A stretch of 8,010 bases of DNA from an uncultured Peptococcaceae bacterium (GCA_902496505.1 CABVBB010000078.1:1-8010), one strand, 5' to 3'. Numbered from the stretch's first letter, positions 1-7,002 are shown. Notes: generated by a model not told the origin, from the sequence alone. Translations and numbers: made by a program.

Positions 1-1500
1 CGTACAAATTATGCAGCGGATCAGACAGGAAAGAAAGAATTTGTTGTTGTATCTAATGCCAATCGTCTGAACAATTTGTTCACCGGCACCATCCTCTTGG
101 ATCAAGGTGCTGCAGTCGTTCTGAATGGTGATATCACTATGGGCGACAAGCATATTGTGATCCCTGTAAAAGGTTTGACCTTTGATGGCAATGGCAAAAC
201 TTTGACCTTTGCAAGCAAAAATGACGAGCACGCCGTTGACTGTGGCATCGTTGTACAGAACGCTGATGTCACTGTCAAAGATTTGACAGTGACCATGGAA
301 GGTGCACAGGAAGGCTGGAAAGGCTGCTATGCACTTCAAGCGTATAATGTGAAGGGCATTACGTTCGAAGACATCACAGCTAATGGTGCTGATGGTGCTA
401 TGAATATCAATGGCGCAGAAGTCACCTTAAAAGGTGCCATCAATGTATCTGGCAATGAATTTGGCGGCATCGAAGTATCCAGAGGTGAAAGTCTTAAGGA
501 CACAAATGCACAAGGCAAACTGATCATTGATAATGTGACTTGGACTAACAATGATGAAGCCTACACAAAACCAACTATTTGGGTAGTTAAAGACCAAGGT
601 TCGATTTTACCAGAGGATGGCTTCGCAAAAAATGATGGCGATGCAAAACCTGATCAAATCCAGTATTATTTGGATGCTGCAAACGCCTTTGGCGATACTG
701 CTATTAGTGATGCTAGTGCTTTAACAGAAACAGAAACTAAAGGCGTCTATAGTGCCAGCTTCACTTGGAGCTCCAATAATGGAATTGGAACACTTGGTAA
801 GAAGACAAGCGGAAGCTACGATTACTACACTAATGGCGCTTACCTGCGCTTCCAAGTTAAGGATGAGCAGGGCACTGTTAAGTCTTTTGCAGATGTATTT
901 ACGACAGTAGAAGGTGGAAATAATGCTGAGGGCGGTATGACTCTGCAAACAGATAATGGCACTGTCAATGATATGGATGGTTCTATGCGTGAATTGGCAG
1001 ACTGGAAAGCTGAGATGAATAACGCAAAAAGAACCAATCTAACTAACGATGCGAACAGCAAATATGTTTTCTATGGTTTGATTCAAAATAAAGATGAGGG
1101 CACAAAGACAGTAGGCTTTAACGCAAAAGATAGCCGTACTGTTAACATGACCCTCACGCCAAAAGCAGGCTTAGAAGCTGGCACTTATACAGTGACCGTC
1201 CAAGCTATGCAGCAAAATGTAAATGGCAATGACAAAGAGTGTGGCACTCCAATCGCTTTTACATTCACTGTAGAAAAAGCAGCTGACAAGGCAGTAGCTA
1301 CTTCTTTAGAATCAGATGATTTAATTGCATCGGATGTAACAGGAGCTGACAGCAATACTTCTGAGGAAGTAGTTGAGCCTTCTGGTGATGTAAATCCTCC
1401 AGCTGGCGGAGCAGATACTCCTGACACATCAAACACTTCAGCTGATGAAGCAGCAGGCGAAGGTTCTACCGACGCTCCTGCTGAAACTCCAGCAGAATAA
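1..1500 (+). CDS. Secreted/surface right-handed beta-helix protein, 5'-truncated by the window
   Basis: The reading frame is open from base 1 to the TAA at 1498-1500, giving 499 residues; the true start lies upstream. A TTG at 76 is in frame but has no ribosome binding site and sits inside the continuing fold, so it is not the start. Residues about 25-190 show short beta-strand repeats with regular Gly, Asn and Val spacing (VTVKDLTV, GITFEDITANG, AMNINGAEVTLKG), typical of parallel beta-helix (pectate-lyase-like) folds. Residues about 225-422 are beta-rich and Ig-like, ending in GTYTVTVQAM and FTFTVEKA. From about residue 425 the chain becomes a disordered acidic Thr/Ser/Ala/Glu/Pro tail. There is no LPXTG motif, C-terminal membrane helix or charged tail, so any anchor or signal peptide must be N-terminal and outside the window. 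Likely role is a cell-surface or adhesin-type protein; an enzymatic activity cannot be assigned. The fold call is fairly sure, the function unknown. Confidence 0.8.
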   Translation, partial: RTNYAADQTGKKEFVVVSNANRLNNLFTGTILLDQGAAVVLNGDITMGDKHIVIPVKGLTFDGNGKTLTFASKNDEHAVDCGIVVQNADVTVKDLTVTMEGAQEGWKGCYALQAYNVKGITFEDITANGADGAMNINGAEVTLKGAINVSGNEFGGIEVSRGESLKDTNAQGKLIIDNVTWTNNDEAYTKPTIWVVKDQGSILPEDGFAKNDGDAKPDQIQYYLDAANAFGDTAISDASALTETETKGVYSASFTWSSNNGIGTLGKKTSGSYDYYTNGAYLRFQVKDEQGTVKSFADVFTTVEGGNNAEGGMTLQTDNGTVNDMDGSMRELADWKAEMNNAKRTNLTNDANSKYVFYGLIQNKDEGTKTVGFNAKDSRTVNMTLTPKAGLEAGTYTVTVQAMQQNVNGNDKECGTPIAFTFTVEKAADKAVATSLESDDLIASDVTGADSNTSEEVVEPSGDVNPPAGGADTPDTSNTSADEAAGEGSTDAPAETPAE

Positions 1501-1501
1501 C

Positions 1502-1513
1502 GCACGATCGTGC
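1502..1513. repeat. Perfect 12-bp palindrome after the beta-helix stop codon
   Basis: GCACGATCGTGC is its own reverse complement and begins two bases after the TAA. It is separate from the terminator stem that follows. It may be a minor RNA hairpin, a protein-binding site or chance. Confidence 0.4.
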
Positions 1514-1520
1514 AAACCAA

Positions 1521-1552
1521 AAATCCCCTCACTGCGGTGGGGGGATTTTTTT
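1521..1552 (+). terminator. Intrinsic terminator of the beta-helix gene
   Basis: A 12-bp stem (1521-1532 with 1537-1548, one G-U pair) closes a TGCG tetraloop and runs into a T-tract ending at 1552. It lies 20 nt after the stop codon. The A-run on its left arm means it could also act weakly on the opposite strand. It insulates the antiporter gene from upstream transcription. Confidence 0.9.
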
Positions 1553-1604
1553 GTTAGGCATTGGCAGGGGATATTTGCAGGTATCGGTCGGAGACGTGCA
1601 GAAG

Positions 1605-1610
1605 TATAAT
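1605..1610 (+). promoter_or_regulatory. -10 element of the first antiporter gene
   Basis: A perfect TATAAT lies 30 nt before the ATG at 1641 and downstream of the preceding terminator, predicting transcription from about 1617 and a leader of about 24 nt. No good -35 hexamer is found at 16-18 bp spacing (1582-1587 is TATCGG), and there is no TGn extension. An activator may be needed, or the promoter is modest. Confidence 0.55.
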
Positions 1611-1622
1611 ATAGAACAATAT

Positions 1623-1632
1623 AGGAAGGAAG
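1623..1632 (+). promoter_or_regulatory. Ribosome binding site that decides the first antiporter start
   Basis: AGGAAGGAAG ends 8 nt before the ATG at 1641. The frame is open back to a TTG at 1551, but that codon lies in the terminator T-tract and upstream of the promoter. Two in-frame GTG codons at 1632 and 1635 overlap or abut the site and are too close to use it. Confidence 0.75.
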
Positions 1633-1640
1633 TGGTGCGT

Positions 1641-3944
1641 ATGACACATTTGGCAACACTGATCACGGATCTGGCGCTGCTGTTGATCGTGGCAGGGATC
1701 ACGACTCTTTTGTGCAAACGGCTGAAACAGCCGACGGTCATTGGTTACATCCTGGCTGGTTTTTTGATCGGACCGGTGGTGGATTTTGTACCAACGGTGG
1801 GGGATATGGCCAATATCGACCTCTGGGCGGAGATCGGGGTAATTTTTCTGATGTTCGCTTTAGGATTGGAATTTAGTTTACATAAGCTGGCGTCTGTAGG
1901 CTCGACCAGCTTTATCACGGCTTTTGTGGAAGTGCCGGGGATGCTGTTGACGGGTTTTATTGCCGGCAAGCTCTTGGGCTGGGACACGATGAACAGTATT
2001 TTTCTGGGCGGTATGCTCTCCATGTCGTCAACGATGATCACCATCAAGGCGGTGGAGGATCTGGGGATGAAGGAGCGGCGGTTTACCCGCTTGGCCGTGG
2101 GCACGCTGGTGGTAGAAGATATCGTGGCGATCTTTTTGATGGTGGTGCTTTCTACGGTGGCGGTCAGCCAAGGGGTGTCCGGCGGTGAATTGGCGGGCAC
2201 GATCGCGCAGCTGGTGTTTTATCTGGTGCTGTGGCTGCTGTTGGGCATTTATTTGCTACCGTCGTTCTTAAAAAAGGTGGAGTCGCTGCTGAGTGATGAA
2301 ACGCTGCTGGTGGTGTCGCTGGGCGTGTGTTTTGGCATGGTGTGGTTAGCTGATGCTATCGGTTTTTCCGCAGCGTTGGGCGCATTTTTGGCCGGCTCGA
2401 TCTTGGCGGGCACCTCGATGCAGGAGCGGATCGAGCATTTGGTGACGCCGTGCAAGGATCTGTTCGGCGCGGTGTTCTTCGTCTCGGTAGGGCTCAAGGT
2501 GAACCCGGCTATGCTGGCGGAATATCTGGTGCCTATCGTTGTGCTGACGCTGGCGACCATCATTGGCAAGGTCATTTTCCTGATGGCGGGCATGCTGCTG
2601 GCCGGAGAAGACCTGCGGACGTCGCTGCACGGGGCGTTTTGCCTGACGCAGATCGGTGAATTTTCGTTTATCATTGCGACCTTGGGCATATCGCTGGGCG
2701 TGACGGCAGATTTCCTTTATCCGGTCATTGTGGCCGTATCGGTGATCACGACTTTTACGACGCCGTATTTGATCAAGAGCGCCGATCGGGCTGCGGAAGC
2801 TTTGCAGCGCGTCTTGCCGGCCAAATGGTGCGCGGCCATTGAGCGCTATGATGCGGAGAAGCATTCGGCTGGGGTTGCGCGGGATCAGGATTGGCAGGCC
2901 TTCGCGAAGGGCTATGTCTCCACCTTTGCCTTATATGGCGTGATCCTCATAGGGATCATCCAGGTGGGCATCAGTTTTGTCTGGCCGATGCTTGAGCTGC
3001 GGCTGGGGTCGGGCGCGGCGCGGATCATCACCTGCGTACTGATCTATCTGGCAATGGCGCCGTTTTTGCCGCCGATGATGGTTTTCAGGCGCAAATATTT
3101 TACCATGCTCTGGCTGAAAAGCTTTGCCAATCGCCTGCCTTTGCTGCTGCTCATGGCTCTGCGTGCGGCGGTCACCGTCCTTTTGGTCATCTGGCCGTTA
3201 AGAGCGATCTACCAGCTGCCGCTGTATGCGGTGGCACTGGCCGCAGTGCCAGCCACCATCTGGCTGGCACGGTCTGATTGGCTGATGGGGCAGTATCTGC
3301 AGATCCAGGCGCGCTTCTTGTCCAATTTCAACGAGCGGCAGCTCAAGGCGCGTCAGGAAGCTTTGGCTGGCGGCGAGCACCACTGGCTGGATGAAAAACT
3401 GCAAGTAGCGGAATTTATCTGCGCGGAAGAAGGCGGTCTGGCTGGGAAATCGCTGCAGGAATTGGGCTGGGGGCGATCATTTCAGGCCAATGTGATCAAG
3501 ATCATCCGCGGCAAAAAACATATCAATATCCCAGAGGGAACAGAGCGTGTGCAGGCGGGCGATCATTTATTCGTCCTGGGCACGGCGCAGTCGCTGTCCA
3601 GCATCCGGCTCTTGGCTGAGCGCCGCCAGGGGCTCGCGGAAGCTGACCGCGCTGAGAGCACACTGAGACAGTTTATCGTGCATCAGGAGCAGTTTCCAGA
3701 GGAGCAGCAGCTGCTCTGCTATGCGCTGCAAGTGGAAAAAGATTGGCCGTTTGTGGGCGCGAGCATCAAGGATTCGGGCATCAAGCAGGAGTGGAGCTGT
3801 CTCTTGATCGGCTTGGAGCGGGAGCTTCTGCCTATCATCCACCCTGATCCCAATCTGCGGCTGAATGCTGGCGACCTGCTGTGGGTCTTGGGCGAGCAGC
3901 GCATGGGTGAGAAGCTGCTCAAAGAAGAGCTCATTCATAATTAA
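1641..3944 (+). CDS. CPA2-type monovalent cation:proton antiporter with two RCK_C domains (copy 1)
   Basis: This 767-residue inner-membrane protein should exchange Na+ or K+ for H+. Residues about 8-380 form the Na+/H+ exchanger core (PF00999 type), with 12-13 hydrophobic helices. Family landmarks include QPTVIGYILAGFLIGP (30-45), LMFALGLEF (70-78), a Glu159-Asp160 pair in the helix that carries the ion-binding acidic residues, LAGSIL (250-255), FFVSVGL (279-285) and TQIGEFSF (336-343). A second membrane block of about four helices covers 425-545. The cytoplasmic tail has two RCK_C/TrkA-C-like domains, about 587-651 (VIKIIRG to AGDHLFVLG) and 691-755 (NAGDLLWVLG), but no Rossmann RCK_N domain. 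RCK_C domains bind small ligands, c-di-AMP in some relatives; binding here is inference. The start at 1641 is supported by its ribosome binding site and by matching the paralogue's first residues. A terminator follows, so it appears monocistronic. Family is confident; the cation is not known. Confidence 0.9.
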   Translation: MTHLATLITDLALLLIVAGITTLLCKRLKQPTVIGYILAGFLIGPVVDFVPTVGDMANIDLWAEIGVIFLMFALGLEFSLHKLASVGSTSFITAFVEVPGMLLTGFIAGKLLGWDTMNSIFLGGMLSMSSTMITIKAVEDLGMKERRFTRLAVGTLVVEDIVAIFLMVVLSTVAVSQGVSGGELAGTIAQLVFYLVLWLLLGIYLLPSFLKKVESLLSDETLLVVSLGVCFGMVWLADAIGFSAALGAFLAGSILAGTSMQERIEHLVTPCKDLFGAVFFVSVGLKVNPAMLAEYLVPIVVLTLATIIGKVIFLMAGMLLAGEDLRTSLHGAFCLTQIGEFSFIIATLGISLGVTADFLYPVIVAVSVITTFTTPYLIKSADRAAEALQRVLPAKWCAAIERYDAEKHSAGVARDQDWQAFAKGYVSTFALYGVILIGIIQVGISFVWPMLELRLGSGAARIITCVLIYLAMAPFLPPMMVFRRKYFTMLWLKSFANRLPLLLLMALRAAVTVLLVIWPLRAIYQLPLYAVALAAVPATIWLARSDWLMGQYLQIQARFLSNFNERQLKARQEALAGGEHHWLDEKLQVAEFICAEEGGLAGKSLQELGWGRSFQANVIKIIRGKKHINIPEGTERVQAGDHLFVLGTAQSLSSIRLLAERRQGLAEADRAESTLRQFIVHQEQFPEEQQLLCYALQVEKDWPFVGASIKDSGIKQEWSCLLIGLERELLPIIHPDPNLRLNAGDLLWVLGEQRMGEKLLKEELIHN

Positions 3945-3950
3945 ATCGCC

Positions 3951-3999
3951 AAAAAGGCTGAACGCGGGAAGAGGATTTCTCGACCGTTCAGCTTTTTTT
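3951..3999 (+). terminator. Intrinsic terminator after antiporter copy 1
   Basis: GCTGAACG (3957-3964) pairs with CGTTCAGC (3985-3992) around a 20-nt loop and is followed by seven T (3993-3999). The A-run at 3951-3955 extends the stem against the T-tract. It begins 7 nt after the stop codon and separates the two antiporter units. Confidence 0.85.
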
Positions 4000-4196
4000 G
4001 AGCGTCTAGGGAGCGCAGAGAAGGGCTCTGTGTAAAAAAGAACGGCGCGCATCACGCCAGATGCAGGAACTTTGGGGAAATATGCGGAATTTCTACTAAG
4101 ATAATTTTTTCGGGAAATTTTAAGGACCTGCGGCAAGAGGCGGGCTTCATCTGCTTGCGGGTAAGACAGATCAGACTTAAAGAAAGAAGGAAGACT
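4000..4196. other. Spacer between the two antiporters, promoter not resolved
   Basis: This 197-nt stretch must carry the promoter of antiporter copy 2 if the preceding terminator is efficient. The best -10-like strings are GATAAT (4100-4105) and TAAGAT (4097-4102), neither with a convincing -35. A short inverted repeat, GGCG (4044-4047) with CGCC (4055-4058), lies in a block that does not resemble either antiporter gene. No protein gene is supported. Confidence 0.4.
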
Positions 4197-6485
4197 ATGA
4201 CGCATTTGGCAACACTGATCACAGATCTGGCGCTGCTTTTGATCGTAGCGGGGATCACGACGCTTTTGTGCAAACGGCTGAAACAGCCCACCGTCATTGG
4301 CTATATTTTGGCGGGCTTTTTGATCGGGCCGGTGGTGGATTTTGTACCGACGCTGGCCGATGTGGAGAACATCAATCTCTGGGCGGAGATCGGGATCATC
4401 TTTTTGATGTTTGGTTTGGGGCTGGAATTCAGCTTGCATAAGCTGGCGTCGGTGGGCAGTACGGGCATCACGGCGGCGTCGGTGCAGGTCATCGGCATGG
4501 TGGTCGTGGGTTTTGTGACAGGTCAGCTGATGGGCTGGAGCGTGATGAACAGTATTTTCTTAGGCGGTATGCTTTCCATGTCTTCGACCATGATCACCAT
4601 CAAAGCAGTCGAGGATATGGGGCTCAAAGATCGGCCTTTTGTACAGCCGACGGTGGGCACACTGGTCATCGAGGATATCGCGGCCATTTTCATGATGGTG
4701 GTGCTCTCGACCATCGCTGTCAGTCAAGGCATCAGCGGCGGCGAATTGGCGGGCACCTTGGGCAAAATGGCCTTTTATCTGGTGCTGTGGCTGATCTTGG
4801 GCATCTATTTGATCCCGTCTTTTTTGAAAAAGGCGCAGTCGCTGATGAATGACGAGACGCTCTTGGTGGTCTCGCTGGGCATCTGCTTCGGCATGGTCTG
4901 GCTGGCCGACGCGCTGGGCTTTTCCTCGGCCCTGGGGGCGTTTATCGCAGGCTCGATCTTGGCGGGCACGGTGCACGCTGAGCAGATCGAGCATCTGGTC
5001 GCGCCGTGCAAGGACTTATTCGGCGCGGTGTTTTTCGTCTCAGTGGGGCTCAAGGTCGTGCCCGCTATGCTGGTAGAATATCTGGGCTCGATCATTTTGC
5101 TCACCGTCATCGTCATCGTGGGCAAGGCACTGCTCTTAACGATCGGTATGCTGGCGGCTGGTGAAAAATTGTCCGACTCGCTCTATAGTGCGCTCAGTCA
5201 GACGCAGATCGGTGAATTTTCCTTCATTATCGCTACCTTGGGCATCTCGCTGGGTGTGACGGGCGATTTCCTCTATCCGGTCATCGTGGCGGTGTCGGTG
5301 GTGACGACCTTTACCACGCCGTATCTGATCAAGAGCGCCGATCGGCTGCACAAGGCCATCGAGGCGCTGCTGCCGGATAAGTGGCGCAAAAATATGGAGC
5401 GTTATGAAGATGAGAAAAGTTTGACAGAGATCGGCGATGAGGATTGGAAACAGTATCTCAAAGGCTATTTTTCCACCTTTGCCATCAATGGCGTGGTGGT
5501 CTTTGGCCTGATGCAGATCGGGTTCACTTTTATGCTGCCCTTTTTGCAGAAGGTGCTGGGCAGCACCATGGCAGCGGATGTGATCAGCTGCGTGGTCATC
5601 TACATTCTGATCGTACCCTTCCTGCCGGCGATGATGATCTTCCGCAAGCGGTATTTCACCGCGCTGTGGCTCAAGAGCTTCGCCAATCATCTGCCGCTGA
5701 TGTTTCTGGTGGCGCTGCGTACAGCGGTGACCATCCTCTTGATGATGCTGCCGCTGTACTGGATCTTTCATTTGCCGCTGCCGCTGCTTTTGGTGGTGGC
5801 GGTGCCAGCGACGTATCTGCTTTCCAGGTCCAATTGGCTGGTGGGGCGGTATCTCCAGATCGAAGCGCATTTCTTGTCCAATTTCAACGAGCGCCGCTTG
5901 CAGGAGCAGCAGGGCGATACGTCGCACAGCTGGCTGGATGAACAGCTCTATGTAGCGGAATATGTGGTCAGCGAAGGCGACCGCGCAGTGGATAAATCGC
6001 TCAAAGACCTGCAATGGGGCCGAGTCATGCAGATCAATGTGATCAAGATCATCCGCGGCCGCAAGCATATGAATATTCCCGAAGGCTATGAAGAGCTGCA
6101 CGTGGGCGATCATCTCTTTGTCCTGGGCACCGATAAGGCGCTGGAGAATTTTGAAATGCTGGCGGACAAAGGCCATATCGTCACCCGCACAGCAGCCGAC
6201 CAAGTCACGCTGCGGCAGTTCATCAGCCATCAAGAGCGTTACGAAGAGGATCAGCAGCTGCTCTGCTACGCCGTCAAGGTAGAGAAAGATTCGCCGCTGG
6301 CAGGCACCAGCATCCGTGATTCGCAGATCAAGACCAACTGGAGCTGCTTTTTGGTGGGCTTGGAGCGCGATCTCTTGCCCATCGTCACCCCGCTGCCCAG
6401 CATGATATTGAGCGCTGGCGACCTCATCTGGGTGCTCGGCTCGCAGAAGATGGGCAGCAAGCTGGTCAAAGAAGAGCTCATCTGA
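4197..6485 (+). CDS. CPA2-type monovalent cation:proton antiporter with two RCK_C domains (copy 2)
   Basis: This 762-residue protein is a paralogue of the gene just upstream and has the same architecture: exchanger core at about 8-380, extra membrane block at about 422-545, and RCK_C-like domains at about 583-648 and 687-750, with no RCK_N. Residues 1-52 are identical in the two proteins. By hand count identity over residues 1-380 is about 78%, and it is clearly lower in the second membrane block and tail. The Glu159-Asp160 pair, FFVSVGLK and TQIGEFSF are all kept. The ATG at 4197 is preceded by GAAGGAAG (4186-4193) at good spacing, and the product starts MTHLATLITD like its paralogue. An in-frame TTG at 4155 has no ribosome binding site. 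Divergence mainly in the cytoplasmic and second membrane parts suggests different regulation or ion preference (inference). Family is confident; the transported cation is unknown. Confidence 0.9.
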   Translation: MTHLATLITDLALLLIVAGITTLLCKRLKQPTVIGYILAGFLIGPVVDFVPTLADVENINLWAEIGIIFLMFGLGLEFSLHKLASVGSTGITAASVQVIGMVVVGFVTGQLMGWSVMNSIFLGGMLSMSSTMITIKAVEDMGLKDRPFVQPTVGTLVIEDIAAIFMMVVLSTIAVSQGISGGELAGTLGKMAFYLVLWLILGIYLIPSFLKKAQSLMNDETLLVVSLGICFGMVWLADALGFSSALGAFIAGSILAGTVHAEQIEHLVAPCKDLFGAVFFVSVGLKVVPAMLVEYLGSIILLTVIVIVGKALLLTIGMLAAGEKLSDSLYSALSQTQIGEFSFIIATLGISLGVTGDFLYPVIVAVSVVTTFTTPYLIKSADRLHKAIEALLPDKWRKNMERYEDEKSLTEIGDEDWKQYLKGYFSTFAINGVVVFGLMQIGFTFMLPFLQKVLGSTMAADVISCVVIYILIVPFLPAMMIFRKRYFTALWLKSFANHLPLMFLVALRTAVTILLMMLPLYWIFHLPLPLLLVVAVPATYLLSRSNWLVGRYLQIEAHFLSNFNERRLQEQQGDTSHSWLDEQLYVAEYVVSEGDRAVDKSLKDLQWGRVMQINVIKIIRGRKHMNIPEGYEELHVGDHLFVLGTDKALENFEMLADKGHIVTRTAADQVTLRQFISHQERYEEDQQLLCYAVKVEKDSPLAGTSIRDSQIKTNWSCFLVGLERDLLPIVTPLPSMILSAGDLIWVLGSQKMGSKLVKEELI

Positions 6486-6515
6486 GGCTTGGGAACAACA
6501 TCAAAGTTTCGGCGC

Positions 6516-6549
6516 AAAAAGGAAAAGACCACCTGTGCTGGTGGTCTTT
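6516..6549 (-). terminator. Hairpin with T-tract on the minus strand, convergent to antiporter 2
   Basis: A perfect 10-bp stem (6524-6533 with 6540-6549) has a 6-nt loop. On the + strand it is followed only by TTTAAG, but on the minus strand by TTTTCCTTTTT, so it is better built to stop leftward transcription. It could still act weakly on the antiporter mRNA, whose stop codon is 38 nt upstream. Confidence 0.6.
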
Positions 6550-6603
6550 AAGCTGCCTGGTGCTCGGTGCTTCTGCAGCTCTGATTCTAGTATGGCCGGC
6601 AGA
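6516..6603 (-). ncRNA. Candidate small RNA, leftward module C
   Basis: A TATAAT on the minus strand (6610-6615) would start an RNA near 6603 ending at the minus-strand terminator 6516-6549, about 88 nt. The body holds a second short hairpin with 6-bp arms (6551-6556 with 6575-6580). There is no good -35 and no TGn extension, so the promoter may be chance. Confidence 0.25.
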
Positions 6604-6609
6604 CGGTCG

Positions 6610-6615
6610 ATTATA
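6610..6615 (-). promoter_or_regulatory. Minus-strand -10-like TATAAT (module C)
   Basis: The + strand ATTATA reads TATAAT leftward. It lies just beyond the bidirectional terminator at 6618-6660. No -35 match at 16-19 bp spacing was found, so support is weak. Confidence 0.25.
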
Positions 6616-6617
6616 CG

Positions 6618-6660
6618 AAAAAAAGCCAAGCGGGGGAATTTCCCTGGCTTGGCTTTTTTT
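6618..6660. terminator. Strong bidirectional intrinsic terminator
   Basis: AAAAAAAGCCAAG (6618-6630) pairs perfectly with CTTGGCTTTTTTT (6648-6660), and a G-run/C-run pair inside the 17-nt loop may extend it. Seven T follow the GC-rich stem on both strands. It is the most convincing stop for antiporter copy 2 transcription, about 130 nt after its stop codon, and can also end leftward transcripts. Confidence 0.85.
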
Positions 6661-6671
6661 GACGAACAAAT

Positions 6672-6683
6672 AGTATAGCATAG
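6672..6683 (-). promoter_or_regulatory. Minus-strand extended -10 block (module B), identical to module A
   Basis: Read leftward this is CTATGCTATACT, containing TGC-TATACT, an extended -10. The same 12 bases recur at 6822-6833. Predicted transcription from about 6665 would make an RNA of only about 48 nt, almost all of it the 6618-6660 hairpin. The -35 position is poor (TGTTTT at 17 bp). Confidence 0.35.
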
Positions 6684-6734
6684 ATCTTTGATAAAAAACA
6701 GGCTTGACTTTTCATACGGCCTCGCGAACGCAAG

Positions 6735-6770
6735 AAAAAAAGCAGAATTCGTTGCCGATACGAATTCTGC
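6735..6770 (-). terminator. Minus-strand intrinsic terminator
   Basis: GCAGAATTCG (6742-6751) pairs perfectly with CGAATTCTGC (6761-6770) around a 9-nt loop. The seven A at 6735-6741 become a T-tract only on the minus strand; on the + strand the stem is followed by GGGAGC. It therefore implies a leftward transcript, although no minus-strand protein gene is visible to its right. Confidence 0.75.
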
Positions 6771-6815
6771 GGGAGCGTTACGCGCTTTGCGTTTTATAAA
6801 ATATAGATTGGACAC
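6735..6815 (-). ncRNA. Candidate small RNA of about 80 nt, leftward module A
   Basis: A leftward promoter (6822-6850) and a minus-strand terminator (6735-6770) bracket this segment, predicting an RNA of about 81 nt. Its 5' half is A/U-rich and includes the palindrome TTTTATAAAA (6792-6801). A CUCCC segment sits just before the terminator stem; such C-rich stretches pair with Shine-Dalgarno sequences in some known small RNAs. No protein start with a ribosome binding site is seen in it and I do not recognise the family. Both ends are predictions. Confidence 0.4.
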
Positions 6816-6821
6816 AAGCAA

Positions 6822-6850
6822 AGTATAGCATAGGAATTACCAAAAAGCAA
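6822..6850 (-). promoter_or_regulatory. Minus-strand promoter of small RNA candidate A
   Basis: Read leftward there is TTGCTT (6845-6850), a 17-bp spacer, and TATACT (6822-6827) preceded by TGC, an extended -10. The -35 keeps the TTG core only. The predicted start is near 6815. Confidence 0.5.
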
Positions 6851-7002
6851 CAGCTTTTCCTGCGGTTCAATCATTATTGTCATGGATGTGCTCAGAGGGG
6901 CAGCGATCTGTGTCGGTGCAGCAGTTTGAGCAGGTCAAAGACGGCAGCCCATCATCCCCAGCAAAAGTCACGCGTTGTTATCGCGGCAGATGGTCTGAGT
7001 TG

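Noticed and set aside
1551..1640. N-terminal extension of antiporter copy 1 from TTG 1551
   Set aside because: The TTG is in the terminator T-tract, the -10 element lies inside the extension, and the ribosome binding site and the paralogue both point to ATG 1641.
3567..4439. Minus-strand open frame of 290 codons across the inter-antiporter spacer
   Set aside because: It runs through the 3' end of one antiporter, a terminator and the 5' end of the next, with no ribosome binding site or protein-like pattern.
5444..5941. + strand frame of 165 codons inside antiporter copy 2
   Set aside because: Out of frame with the conserved transporter and Ala/Gly/Asp-biased; a shadow frame, not a nested gene.
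5136..6233. Minus-strand open frame of 365 codons under antiporter copy 2
   Set aside because: It is rich in Gln, His and Asp with no recognisable domain, and lies antisense to a well conserved transporter gene; a codon-bias shadow.
6501..6821. Minus-strand 106-codon frame in the 6486-7038 gap
   Set aside because: It crosses three terminator hairpins and has no ribosome binding site or domain; the leftward small-RNA reading explains the strand signals better.
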